Assembly (NCBI GenBank): GCA_038093515.1
Contig: JBBPSI010000035.1
Span: 104,303-168,302 of the forward strand
DNA length: 64,000 nucleotides
Direction: 5' to 3'
Origin: Butyriboletus loyo
Lineage: Eukaryota; Basidiomycota; Agaricomycetes; Boletales; Boletaceae
This document shows positions 22,068 through 34,600 of the stretch, one piece after another (position 1 is the stretch's first letter; each line of letters opens with the position of its first letter). The notes under the pieces were generated by a model. The model worked only from the letters and a program-made list of their open reading frames with translations. It did not search any database and was not told the DNA's origin. The position numbers and the translations under genes are program-made.

Positions 22068-25000
22068 ATGCCGTCGCGAAAAGCCCCAGAAAAACAGTCC
22101 TCGTCAGAGAACATGAAACAAAAGAGTCTTATAAACTTCTTTGGCAAACCCGGTGCCAAACCTACAAAACCGACCGGCGCGTCCGCATCAGCGTCTACTC
22201 CAGCATCCAAGTCGGTGCCATCGAGGCCTGTGCGTTCCCAATTGGCCGGTGGTTCCGCGTCATCCGATCTCGAGAGTAGCCTCAAAGACACCCCTCCAAC
22301 GAGCGATCCCATTGACGTGGACATGCTCTCGGATGAGCAAGGAGTCAAGTCCGCAACTAGGGCCAAGTCGGTAAGCTCGCCAAAATTTCCCACTCCACTG
22401 CTCCAGTTTCACTTCCGCCTCTCAGACGCGCCACAAGCGCAAGATTTTCATCGCAGATTCCGACAATGACCAGGATGAAAATGTGACCACCTTCAGGAAA
22501 TCACCTGTATACCGCACCTCCTCTCCTGAATATCATGATAGGTCATCCCCTTCCCGAGGTTAATATCTCATGCTGTCTTCCCCGAGAATACACCTGACGG
22601 GATGCATATATCCTAGGTCGGACCAAAAAGCCGCGCATGTCAGTGCTGTCCTCCGACGAAGAGCAAGGTGATGTCCCTTCATTTGGATCACGCTTGTCAA
22701 GGTTCAAGAAGTCCCCCGTAAAACGTGTGTGCATATTCATGCGCTCTGTTATCTGTGCCATGTTCATTTGTATGCGTCAGCGCATCCATCTCGCTCCAGT
22801 TCTCCAGCCGACGACGACGACGACTTCATTGTCCCTGATGACTCTGATGTGGAACCACGTGGCCGTTCTTCATCTCGTGCTTCGTCTCGAAGGAGTGTCT
22901 CTGGACGGTCATCTAGACGTTCTTCCCATCATGACGATGAGAGTGAGGATGAGGACAAGCCTAAGACAAAAAGATCAGCCCCCGGACGTCCCACCCTCAA
23001 AAAGGCACTCGCTGAGAATTCCAGTGCCGGCAATGTGACCTCCCTTTTCTTGACTGCAGCCGAGCAGCGCACTCAGGAGAAGAAGACTGAGAAGAAAGCT
23101 GCGGAGGATCCTTTCAATTTCTTAGTGGATGTCAGAGATGTAAGTCTTCTCCGCCGTAAAGCTTTTTCCGTCTAACATCGTTATAGAAGGATGGTGTACA
23201 TCCAGGTGAACCCGGGTACGATCCCCGCACTCTGTACATCCCGAAAAAAGCATGGGCAGAATTCACGCCATTTGAAAAGCAGGTAAGTCACTTCCAAGGG
23301 CATGGAGCATCTCATGTATGTCTCTGACCACACTTTTTCCCTAGTTCTGGGAGGTACGATATCGGAATATTCCTGCCTGTGCATGCATTGACGCTTATGT
23401 TGTCAGATCAAGCAGAATCATTTTGATACGGTACTTTTTTTTTTTTCGTCTTTCAAAGCGACTGAACTATTCTTCAAGATCTTATTCTTCCAGAAAGGGT
23501 ACAGTGAAAATTTCCCTTGACCTTTGGATCGCTGAACTATATCCATCAATTCCCAGGAAATTCTTAGAGGTGCGTATGAGATGCGTAGGTGCTGCATCTA
23601 AGTTGACATCTCCGCAGTTGTATGAAGATGATGCGCGTATCGGTCACAGGGACTTTGATTTAAAGCTCACTCAACGAGTGAAGATGTCAATGGTATGCAG
23701 ATTCCTGGTAAATTTTCGTGTAGTTTTCATAAGAAACCTATAGGTTGGTGTTCCTGAAACCTCTTTCAATTTCTGGGCCGCGTAAGTGTTGCCTTGTAAT
23801 GCATATGACTTCTGAGGACTCAGCAATGATGTAGAAAATTCCTTGCGAAAGGTGAAGAGAGTCGTTCCTAACAGACCAACTAGCTGAAACCACGAGTAGG
23901 CTACAAGGTTGGTCGGGTTGATCAGTCAGAGACCGCGCTTGGTGCAGAAATGCGTGTGGCTAAATCGAAAGGTAAACCTACCAACGATAGGGGCAAGGAG
24001 AAGATTGTGCAGAGGTATGTTGTAACCCGACGTCAATTTCGAATTGGTGTTGACCCACTAACAGAGAGCTCAACAAAGTCTATACAAACGGAACCCTCGT
24101 CGATGAGGAACTCCTTACTGACGAACAAGCCGGTCATTGCATTTCCATTCGCGAGGTCCTTGATGCCAAAAGAAGTAGTAGCTTTGGCATTTGTGTGTTG
24201 GACAGTGCGACGTCACAGTTCAACTTGAGTTCTTTCGACGACGATGTTTGCTTCACAAAATTGGAGACGATGGTCAGGCAGCTGAGGCCAAAGGAGGTGA
24301 TCTTTACTAAGGTAGCGTCAGGCCCCTTCCATGTCTGTCATTGGGGTGTTGCTCATTGGAATGGGTACCTAAGGACAACTTGTCCGTGGCAACAGCACGC
24401 CTGTTGAAAGCTATCTTGCCGTCATCGTGCCTCTGGACAAGTCTTCGTGACGTTGAAGGCTTCACGTACGAGCAGACCTTTACAGAGCTGAACAAAATGT
24501 TCTCCGGGAATGAGGACGTATCTATGGACGGGGACGGCCTACTCATCGAGGCTGTACCAGTCAGTATCCGAGACATGGCTGGTTGTCGGGCCGCTATAGA
24601 GGCACTCGGAGCGATGGCGTGGTATCTCCGCCAGCTTAATATCGACAAAGATTTGTTGACCATGAAGAACTTCAACATTTACGACCCTATGAAAAGGGGA
24701 CGGAATCTGGTTTTGGATGGACAAACACTTAGCCACATTGAAGTAAGCGGATGAAGTTCGCTTCACTTTGCAGCAGCTCACGGGATTGAGTAGGTATTAC
24801 AAAATGACGAAGGCACAGATGAGGGGTCATTGCATAAGCTGCTGAGTAGATGTATCACCCCGTTCGGTATGTCAATCGCTACTTTCGGTTTCCTCACGCT
24901 TCGATGTAACATCCTCCCAATAGGGAAGAGACTCTTTAGAATATGGCTTTGTGTTCCTTTGCGCGATGTGAAAGACATCAATGATCGGTGATTACACAGT

Positions 25001-27450
25001 TTCGTTAGGTTTACATCTTTAATGTCCGTCTTTCGGCAGACTCGACGCTGTTCAGGAACTGATTAACCATGGGATATTCGAGGAGGAATTTACTAAACTG
25101 GTGAAAGGCCTTCCTGATCTTGAACGTATTGTTTCTCGCATACACGCGAAAAATTGCAAAGTGAAGGACTTCACCAAGGTGCTTTCTGTACGTGAATCAC
25201 GTACATCCATCGAATTTACTGCGTTTACGTGGACACTGTCTCCAGGCATTTAAGAAGCTCAATGAAGGCCTTGCGAGCCTAGCAGACAACTCCGAGTCTT
25301 TCGCGTCCAAAACAATACTGGGTTTGTTGAGATCCGCGCCAGATCTTACACCTCACCTGAAGAATATAATGTCCCGGTTCACCATCGATAAAGGTAGACG
25401 ATATGACTTCTGAGATATCGAATTCTGATTTGGTCCAGAAACGGGCGAGTTACTTCCCGTGGACGGAAAGGACGAGGTTTATGATGGTGTGATGGAAGAA
25501 ATCACGAACCTAGAGAAGGAACTTGATGGGCAATTGAAGAAGTTTGAGAAGAAACTTGGGTAAGCTCAAGATGCCGTGGCGAATCGACCCTCACAGCTTT
25601 TCTCCAGACGTTCTCTGTCTTGGTGGCACAGCAGGACAGGAAACAAGGCGGGTTTAATTGATATATTGTCGAGAATTATTAATGCGGAGGCCACAGGAAA
25701 TTTACCTCGTCCAAACGAAAGCTAACGAGGAAAATATTCCTGACGACTGGGTGAGGAGTGGCGCCACTAAGGTGGGTCTCCTGTTCGCTTGTGCCAAGTA
25801 CCCGTGTAGAACTGTTTAGGCTGCCAAACGCTGGGTCGTCCCCTCCTTGCAACCAACTATCCGTGCATTGAAAGAAGCACGTGAAAATCGCACCACTGCT
25901 ATCAAAGAGTTCAAGGGCCGGCTCTATGAGGAATTTGACACTGACCGCGGGGTGTGGCTCCGGGCTGTCCGTGTTCTCGCTGAACTGGATTGTTTATTCT
26001 CGCTAGCCAAGGCCTCCGTTGCGATTGGTGAACCTTCTTGCAGACCTGAGTTCGTGGAAGGGGATGCTGCATTCATTGAGTTCGAAGACCTGAGGCACCC
26101 GACCCTGGCGGAACTGAAAGCGAGTTTCATTCCCAACGATATCAAGCTCGGTGGAGAAGTGGGAAGGATTGCCTTACTGACCGGTGCGTTGAGATTTATT
26201 GATTATGACTGTCTCTTGCTAAAGCCCGTTCATAGGGCCAAATATGGGGTACGCGTTTGCTCGTCCCATTCTTCTATCGTTAGACTGACCATCCATTCCT
26301 ATAGTGGCAAGTCCACAGTGAGTCCGCCAAAAACGCCAATGAATCATCGGCTCAAATTTTTTTACAGGTTATGAGAATGACAGCAACTGGTGTTGTATGA
26401 ATAAGTTTGTCTTCGCTGTGAAAGAGAAACTCATTGTCCGCATAGATTATGGCACAGCTAGGAATGCGTGTCCCTGCCCAATCAGCTCGGTAGGTCGCGG
26501 TAACATTCCTTCGTCATCAACAGGGAGTCCTCATCAGAACCGATAGGCTTTGTCCCGTTGATGCGATCTTGACCCGTATGGGGGCGTACGATAATATGTT
26601 CTCAAATGCGAGTACTTTCAAAGTAGAACTGGACGAATGGTGAACTTGTCAATTTCCGTGGGCAGGAAAATCATCGACTGATACCTGCATAGTTGCAAAA
26701 TTTTGCGCGACGCGACCCCTCGGTCACTGGTCATTTTGGATGGTGCGACGAACCAACATTCAATTTATCTCGCTAACTGCTCTCTCTAGAACTGGGTAGA
26801 GGGACATCAACCTACGTAAGTTTACTTCCCAAGATTTCAAGGTGCACTCGGTGCTCATGATCTGTAGGATGGAATAGCAATTGCTGGCGTAAGTAAATAC
26901 GCGCCCTAGTAGTTCCTCGCTGACGGATTACATGAACAGGCTGTTCTGCACGAACTCGCTACGCGCACACTCCCTCTAGCATTCTTTGCTACTCACTACG
27001 GTTCACTCACGGATGACTTTGCATATCATCCCAACATTAGGAATATGTACATGTCAACAAGTCTCGACGATGAGCAGCAAAGGGTAGGTTTTTGTGTCCT
27101 TTCACCCCTCTCTGACCCTAACAATCCACCCACAGCTCATCTTCCTCTACAAACTCGTTGACGGTGTCGCTTCCTCTTCCTTTGGGACACATGTCGCCAG
27201 CTTAGCAGGGGTACCTTCTGAGGTTGTTTCACGGGCCGAGGTTATCTCGGGGGACTTTGCAAAACAGTTCAAGGCCCGGATCGATGGTAAGAAGAAACAG
27301 CTTGCGTCGAAACTCCCCCTCGCTGCGCAGGCTGATTTGAAATACCTGCTGGCGCTGGCGAGTGGGGATTCAAAGTTGCCTGATGATCCATACAAGAAAC
27401 GGGAGTTGTTGAGCATGCTGAAGAACTGTGCGAGAGCCTATTTGTTGTGA
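22068..27450 (+). CDS. MSH6: DNA mismatch repair protein MSH6
   Basis: MutS-family ATPase that with MSH2 forms MutS-alpha, recognising base mismatches and small loops. The N terminus has a PCNA-interaction box (QKSLINFFGK), then a long acidic/Ser-rich tether with SDEEQGD and DDDDFIVPDDSD. The MutS core begins near 23.2 kb. Mismatch-binding domain I contains KGKFLELYEDDA, the F-x-E motif that stacks on the mismatch. The connector, lever (MKNFNIYDPMKRG, then LLSRCITPFGKRLFRIWL) and clamp follow. The ATPase core has TGPNMGGKSTVMRM (Walker A), LVILDELGRGTSTYDG (Walker B/signature) and FFATHY. More than 20 introns split it. Tiny exons include 23345-23353 (9 nt), 23407-23430, 23479-23498, 23557-23569 (13 nt), 23835-23851 (17 nt), 26236-26248 and 26305-26317 (13 nt each). 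All the key motifs are restored by splicing, so the gene looks functional, at about 1250 residues. Confidence 0.95.
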
Positions 27451-27700
27451 ATATTGCACGCCTTTTTTTTCTTGGTCGTTTGCTGTATGTTATGTCTCTG
27501 TTGATTGATACCGTACACATTACGCTCGCCGTCCTACACACAGACATTTACTGTAAATTATACCTCCTGCATTCCGGCAGTGATAGTATTCAAGTCGTTG
27601 ATAGTATCGTTTTCTGGGCAGACCGCTGTCTCCTCGCCGATTGATTCGGAGGCGTCTCAATTGCGGCGTGATCAGACTGGAGAATCCGTTCACGAACGGC

Positions 27701-28640
27701 ATGTTTGCGAGATCTGTCCAGCCCGACGTCGTTTCGCTGTTCTCCTCCACAGGAAGCGATCCCCTGGGGCTGTTCTCGGTGCAGGTCGACGGCAGTCTAC
27801 CCTCTGATTCCTTCATCCACCTTCTAAACGACTCTACGTCGCTTCCCGCACCACCTCCACCGGCCGCACTGATAACGGCGCCATCCATCTATCGCGACCA
27901 ACATACGGATACCAGCCAAGGGCATGAAATCAATCAAACCGTACTTCACGTCCAATCTCCGACCCTGCGCAAGACCTTCATTCAGTGTCCCCCTTCGGTT
28001 CCGCCACTGCAAGGGTCTTCTGGCGGCAGAGTGCTTGGACTAAAGCACACCTGGCTGCATATCCAAGTCCGTAATCTGGGTAGAGACTGGTCGTTCGAAG
28101 TTGGCATCGTCGATAAGACGGGCAGACAAGGAACCATCCGATGTTCTACATTTCAGGTGCACTTTTTTTTTTTCTTTTCGATCATCTCCCCGTTTTCCCC
28201 CCCATACCCGCAACTCGTCGTCACGGGTTCGCGCTCTTTTGTGTGTGCCAATCCACTCATGCGATCGTTCCCCCACCCCCCAGAAATCACCAGAGCTCGT
28301 GCGTAATCACGGTGCGCCCCCGTTGCTCCATCTCCCCCTTGCATTTCCACCGTCTTCCTCGAGCCCTCTAACGGCATGGTCGACTCTCGCGCTCAATATT
28401 TCGAAATTCATCCCCCAGTTCGCTTCGCTAGCGCGCATCCAGTCGTCAAGCGAAGTCGCTGACGACCATTACCCGGCGGAGAGAGGAGGGACATCTAACC
28501 AGGTCCCCTTGCCTTCTGGAACGTATTCCCATCTCGCCTTCATCAAGATCTATGCGACCTGTCGTTTACGAAGGATCTGGCTGAGCGAATCCGCTCCTAT
28601 CACAAGAATCCCCTGGGAATTCGAGCTCTACGGAGATTAA
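27701..28640 (+). CDS. CFAP20/Bug22-domain protein
   Basis: Two exons, 27701-28156 and 28284-28640, give 270 residues. The ATG at 27701 begins MFARSVQPDVVSLFSS, which lines up with the MFKNTFQSGFLSILYS start of CFAP20. Further matches recalled from that family are GSDPLGLFSVQV, LGLKHTWLHIQVRNLGRDW, SFEVGIVDKTGRQGTIRCSTFQ, then LPLAFPPSSSSPLTAWSTLALNISKF, and IYATCRLRRIWLSE near the end. The protein is longer than animal CFAP20 (about 190 residues) because of Ser/Pro-rich inserts. CFAP20 binds microtubule doublets in cilia and in animals also has a nuclear role at transcribing genes. A mushroom-type fungus has no cilia, so a non-ciliary role is inferred. The gene lies 250 bases downstream of MSH6. 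The family call is from remembered pattern only. Confidence 0.72.
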
Positions 28641-31600
28641 GTGTTTACTTTTGACTCGCTTTTGCCTTGTTACCGAGATGTAACCACTTGCCCGCTTTCG
28701 CGGCGGAAGCCGTGCTCATTGGACTTTTGGTTGCGAAGAGCGATTAAAAATAGCGCATGCTTCCCGTGATTTGGTCAGCTCGTACATCTAAAGGACGGAG
28801 CGCCAGCGCCGATCTGGCTATAGTAAACCGATCAAGCAGGATTATGGGCGTTGCCGTGATGGAACCCAACTCCTCCGTGTGCTCCACTGAACCAAAAAGC
28901 TTCCTCCGGGAACTAGGCGCTGAAAGCGGTGAATAAGATGATACACGGGAATGTGGATGAGGTACGCCACATTCTGGTTGACGGCACTTGCTTTTTGATG
29001 ACGGTTACAATGCAATGTTTTTCATCATTTCCCCCGCTCGATCCATCGCACACGACGCGCCACACGGAAATGCATGATGGATCAAAAAGTTGAGCGCTCG
29101 CTGGAATGGTGCGATTCTCGTAAGAAACATGCCGGCTGTCTCCGATGTTTGTGTTTCTGTCAGAAAGCGTTGTTGTTGGTCGGCCAGCTTGCCTCTCCGA
29201 TTGCGGAACTTGTTGTCCTTCCAGCTATCCGGATCACCAGGGGTTACGTACACTACCGATGGAGCTAGGTTGCTCTGGTACGACCTTTGGTGACTTCTGA
29301 ACGCTCTGAATGCCATTCGTTCTGGATACGACAAGACAATCTCAGATCAGCGCAGGAAGATTGTGTTTTGGGCAGAGGGGTTGTGGATGGCTTGCTAGAA
29401 ATCAATCACGGCTATGCCCTTTCTTCGAGGACCAGTACCGACCCTCGGTCAAACGCGAACGTGCCTGGGGGGATCCGTTCATAGGACAGACATGCCTGGC
29501 GAAAACGCGGGACCCCCGGTCGACCGACTCTCGTAAACACCCGGTGCAACGCATCTTTGGTGAAAAGCACGAGTAGTTTCATTTCCGAAAATGAGTGCGC
29601 ACGCAACTGTGCTTACACAACACCTGGTTATCTCACCGCAAAGCCTTTGCGGCACACCAAGGGAGAGTGATGCTCGGATCACGTCCCCCCACCCAGCGGA
29701 ATGGAACGAGGTTCAGCGGTTCATACGGGGCACTCCATAGCCAGTTCAGCCTATCCGTGCTCCCCCCACCCTCCCCCTGACACAGGAACGCCTCGGTTTA
29801 ACCGGATTTCGAGGTCTACGGAGATGAAGTTATCTCTCCATCGCACGTTCGCACAACGTACAGGATCGTACCGTACCGTGCCACCAGAGTGGCGAGCGCC
29901 TCTAAAGAGACCACCTTGAGATTAAATGATCGATGTATTCTCTCTGCTCAAATGGACGGGTCATTTCCGCGGTGGCTGTCGTGAGCTATGCATGGGTGGG
30001 TTCTCGTACTTTATTTCAGTCGACGTTTTTGGTGGTGCTAGCTCTTTCGGAATGGAGACGCAGGGCGTGGGATGTCACGGAAGCCTCATTGTGACCGAAC
30101 ATGTGTGACGAACGTCGTATAGCGCTCCCCTGGCACTTGGTCTGGCTGCCGAGACAGGGAAAAACCAGGTCGGTAGGTGTCTCTCTGTCGTCCAGATTAA
30201 ATGAGCCACCGCGTCGGATCTGAAGGCTGGTCGATTCGGAGGTATGGCTTCCAATAACAAGAATGGATGAGCGACCCACAAATATGACCGGGAACGTCTA
30301 TGTTCCAAGGCAGGGACGATGACTCGACGACGATCTAACTCAGCCGGGGACAACCACCGCCACTCCCTTGATGGTCGGAGGTCACGTACGTCGCACTTCA
30401 CGTCCGAGACACAGGTCGCCATCACTTCCTCATAGATGAGACATAGATGAAATGATGAAGCTGTCTTTTCGTGATGGTGGCACAATGATGAGACACCTGG
30501 TTCGTTCCACACGGCTTCGAATGGAAAATGAACGGATAAATCCAAGGTTTGAGGCGAGAGTCTTTGAAAGCACCACGGGCATTATATCCATCCTAGCGAG
30601 AGATGAGATCCCCATTGGTACACATGTACGATGCCAGGAATCCGAAGCGCTGATCATGAACGAAACCCTACCGGTTTTCACGGCAACCTCCATCGTGTGC
30701 GTGTTTTTTTTTTATCCCTGATGGGCCGAGAGAGGTCTTCAGGAGAGGAAGACGGTGCTTCGAGTTTTATCATCAAGACGCTCCGTCGTCGCTATAATCA
30801 CAGCGTTCGGATGGATTGAGGGAACACGCGGATGCTTGATCCTCGATTCCCGAACTGTGCTCCAAGTGGAGCAACGTTTCCAACGGTGGGGCGTCGACTC
30901 CTGGGAAATGGCATACCGTAAGGTGGAATGGAGCGGGTCTTGCCATGATCAGCGTACGATCCAAATGGACCTTCGAGATGGGGAGGGGGAGATTACTTAC
31001 AAAGCACCGTCTGGCATTTCCCCGGATGAATTAGCTTTTGAAAATTCCCGGAGTTGCCGTCACTTGCGCGGAGTGAAAAGTTGAATTGTTGAGTTAGGTC
31101 GCGGAGATTGAAAGTAGGGAAAAAGGGTCTTTTTCGTTCAGCTTTCGAATTAGCGTTTCGGCGACGATGCGGATTGTCCGATACTGCTAGATATCCTGGG
31201 GGAGGGGGGGGGGGGGTGAGAGGTCCACGTCCACGGTGGCTCCAAAGGTGAATTCAATCGTTGACATTGACTTTGCATCGACGATACAATTCCCAATCGA
31301 TCGTCATTTTTAGTGGGTCGTATCCGACTTGGTTGATAAAGCGACGACGACCGTTTTTTCTCAAAAGGCGAACACGTTGCTTGTGGACCACCTCTTTTCG
31401 CCTGCGCTCGTTCTTGCCGAACTTATCTAACGGTGTCCTCCTGGTTGCAGGTCCCTGGAGTAAGCTGTTCTGACAGATCATCATCTTGGAACGGCGTGTT
31501 TGTTTACATTGACCACGTATTTCAGTCTTAGAGCTTGATGCAGGGTGCGCACTGCCCTCGCTACTCGCGGCGACCATGATCCAGCCCCCATCCGTGATCA

Positions 31601-34600
31601 TCGCGACCGATTATCCAGACGACGGGATCCCAAGCAAAACGTCGAAAGAAACATCGCCTTGTCAGAACGGACACGACCCCCCTCTCGTAGGTGTGACCCC
31701 GATTGATTGCACCACGATCGTCGCTGCACATACATGTTCTTTCCGCTTATCCTCTCGTCGTTTCGCATTCCTTTTTCCCTAGACATCTTTCGCAGCGTAT
31801 CAACAGTACGTTGACAGGTTATGACATCGTCATCATGTCAGCTTTATTGCACTTTGATTCGTCCCACGACGTGCTGATACTCGCTTCAACATTGCTTCTT
31901 GCCAAGTCGACCGAAAACGCGTGTGTACGATAAAAACTTGGGTAACCATTACGCGAGGAAGAGACGAGTAACGGAAGCGATCGTGAGACGTGGAGGGGTT
32001 CGATGATTGTCAGCGTGCTCGACGTTGGACAGCTCAGTACGCGAAAGCGTATGTGTCGCCGGTGGATCGGTCGGTGGAGTGATGGAGGCTTGTCTTGATT
32101 GCATCATTCAAAGTTTACTCACGATCGCGAGGGAGAGTTTGTCTTGCGTCTTCTAACTTCCGTCCACACGTAAGGGGCGTGTTCGATGGAATTGTTTGTC
32201 TGAGAAAAATCGCGTTCATGAACGCGCGGCCGTGCCACATGCTCGCGATGTTATCGCTTCTTTCAAGGAATATTCGACGGAAAACATAAAGGCGTGGGAT
32301 CGATCAAGGAAAAAAATAGCAGACCTGCATTTCGTATGTCATCACCGCCATAAAATCATTGTCGACTTTCGTAATGGGGGGTAGATCGCGCCCATGGAAA
32401 TCCCTGTATGATTACCGAATCATTCCAAGGACGACACGACGGACGAACCTTGGACACAATTCATTAAACACTAGGAACAAATGGAATGGAATCTAACCGT
32501 GTGACGTTGGTCTGGGTGAGGCGTTCCTCATGTCGGGTCAATTTGGCGCTCCAAAGACATGGTATCGGTTCGCCGTATGGCAGTATGGGTAAGTAAGAGG
32601 GGCCTCTGTCCGACGGGGCAGGACCAAAGCCATGTACGTTAGATCGAATGCGGCGTGCAGGGTGTCGACGAGAAGAGTGCCAGCACAAGAGCTCCTGACT
32701 CGCTCACATCATGCGGGGGAGGAGCACCATGGGAACGGAAAGTTAAACAGGGACGCCTTCTATCGCAGCACGTTGGATCGAGACGTACCTCACCGGTATG
32801 ATCTTACACGCCAGAATGCCGTCCAGCCAACCGTGGACGTTGGGGACGCTGGGATTAGATTTGGGAGGTGCGCAAGGTTGTCATGTTCCAAGTGACGGTG
32901 CGCGGCGTACGACGGTCGACGTTTCGAGAGGACATACCCGCGTACACGAGTTGGAATAAAATGAAGTCTAGAACGAGCATCGTCAGGACCCCCAGGAATC
33001 TCATCGATGTAACACAGAGGAAGGTACTGCTGTGGGGGGGGTTACAGACACCCGTCCTACTCTTCGCCCGATGATAGGTCCCTTGGCACCACCAATATGG
33101 CGGTGGGGTCGGCCCAACCATCGATCAAATTAAATAATTAGGGTGTTTATTCGCGCCGTAGCGTAATTTTATTTCAAACTCATAGAAGACGCATGACCTT
33201 GTCTGCTTGGACTTCAACTCGACAGGTCGGCGGGAGCACACTGCATGCGCCGAAGAATAAATCATTCCGAGCATAGCATATTCAGGGGTCCTCCGCACAC
33301 ATCAATGCGTCACGGTCCGGTCCAATCGCACCCCGATCCCCAACGTTAACTCTCTCTCCACAAGGCAATCCAACCGACTTTTTATTCCCCTTGTTCCTTC
33401 CTTCTTCGTCTCCTCGACCCGCGTTACACCGAAAGAACGAGTCTGAGGTGACCGGGTCTGTACGTACACGAATGGATCACGTGCCTGCCCGCAATCTCGT
33501 TCGTCGTCCGTCCGTCCCGCACGCACGCACGCAAACACACAAGGGTTCACTCATCCCGAGATCTCAAACCAACGCGGCGGGCTCCCAAGTTTCATCGCCA
33601 GAGTGTCCGCGAAATACCTGCGCGAGATCCCCGCGCGTTCGCTTATGGAAAAAGCGATACAAGTATGTAACATGAAACGGAACCCGGGTTCCTCGTGTTT
33701 TTTTTTATAAACCGTCTGGTCTGATTCCGACGTATTGTTGTTGGAGCGATCCCGAGCAGGCGCAAGACAGGATCGGGTAACTGATTTTTGCCGTCGGCGT
33801 CGTACTTACGGGACCGTCGTAGGCGTTGTGTGAGGGTGGCGTTCGGTTGATGACAAGACTGATTGAGACGCGATTTGCCGCGGTGGACAGGTGCGGAGTC
33901 TTTTGCGCCCGGAAGACTTTGTTGGTGGTATGATCGTCGCTCGCCTAATGGACGAGGAGCACTTGGCCAAAGTTACTGAAATTCAAATCTGAGATGCGTC
34001 TTTTTCGGGTCGTCCGCGGATCAGGCCAACGTACGAGGGTACATTGTACTAGATATGATCGCACTCTCTTTCTCATGAATTTGCAACGATACGAGCATAA
34101 CTAATTGCGCAGGTCGTGACTTCCACACTTGCCGGATCAGTGACATGTCCATTCACCATGATACCCCGCTCATCAAGCGCGCCGGATTGATCCCATCGGA
34201 GGTACTCGAGTTCGTGTTTCCAGACAGCTTTATTACTCCCGCGGCGTGTCTGGAGTTCGCAAAGAATGTTGCGGTCTGCTGTACGATGCGCGACTTCTGG
34301 CCACGGATGAACGCTGTCAATCTGAGGAAATTCTCGTGACATACCGGACGGGGAGATAAGGTCGTGATCCGTTCAGATTCTGCGTTTGTCGTGAATGGCA
34401 CCCGGGTTTCCTTGACAGGCGGAATGGAAGAACGGGACGGTCAGGTAACATACAGGAGATGAGGCCTCGGGGACGACATCGACCCAATCTACACGGACAC
34501 GAAGAGATGGCGGTTTGGCTGTCCCGTCTTATGACAACACGCGAACTTTATCGCGTATGGACTGTGGCGAAAAGGGGGTGGAAGAAGATGAGATTCGACG

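Noticed and set aside
30075..30545. 156-codon minus-strand open frame
   Set aside because: No domain, no codon pattern like neighbouring genes, and overlapping frames of similar length on the other strand.
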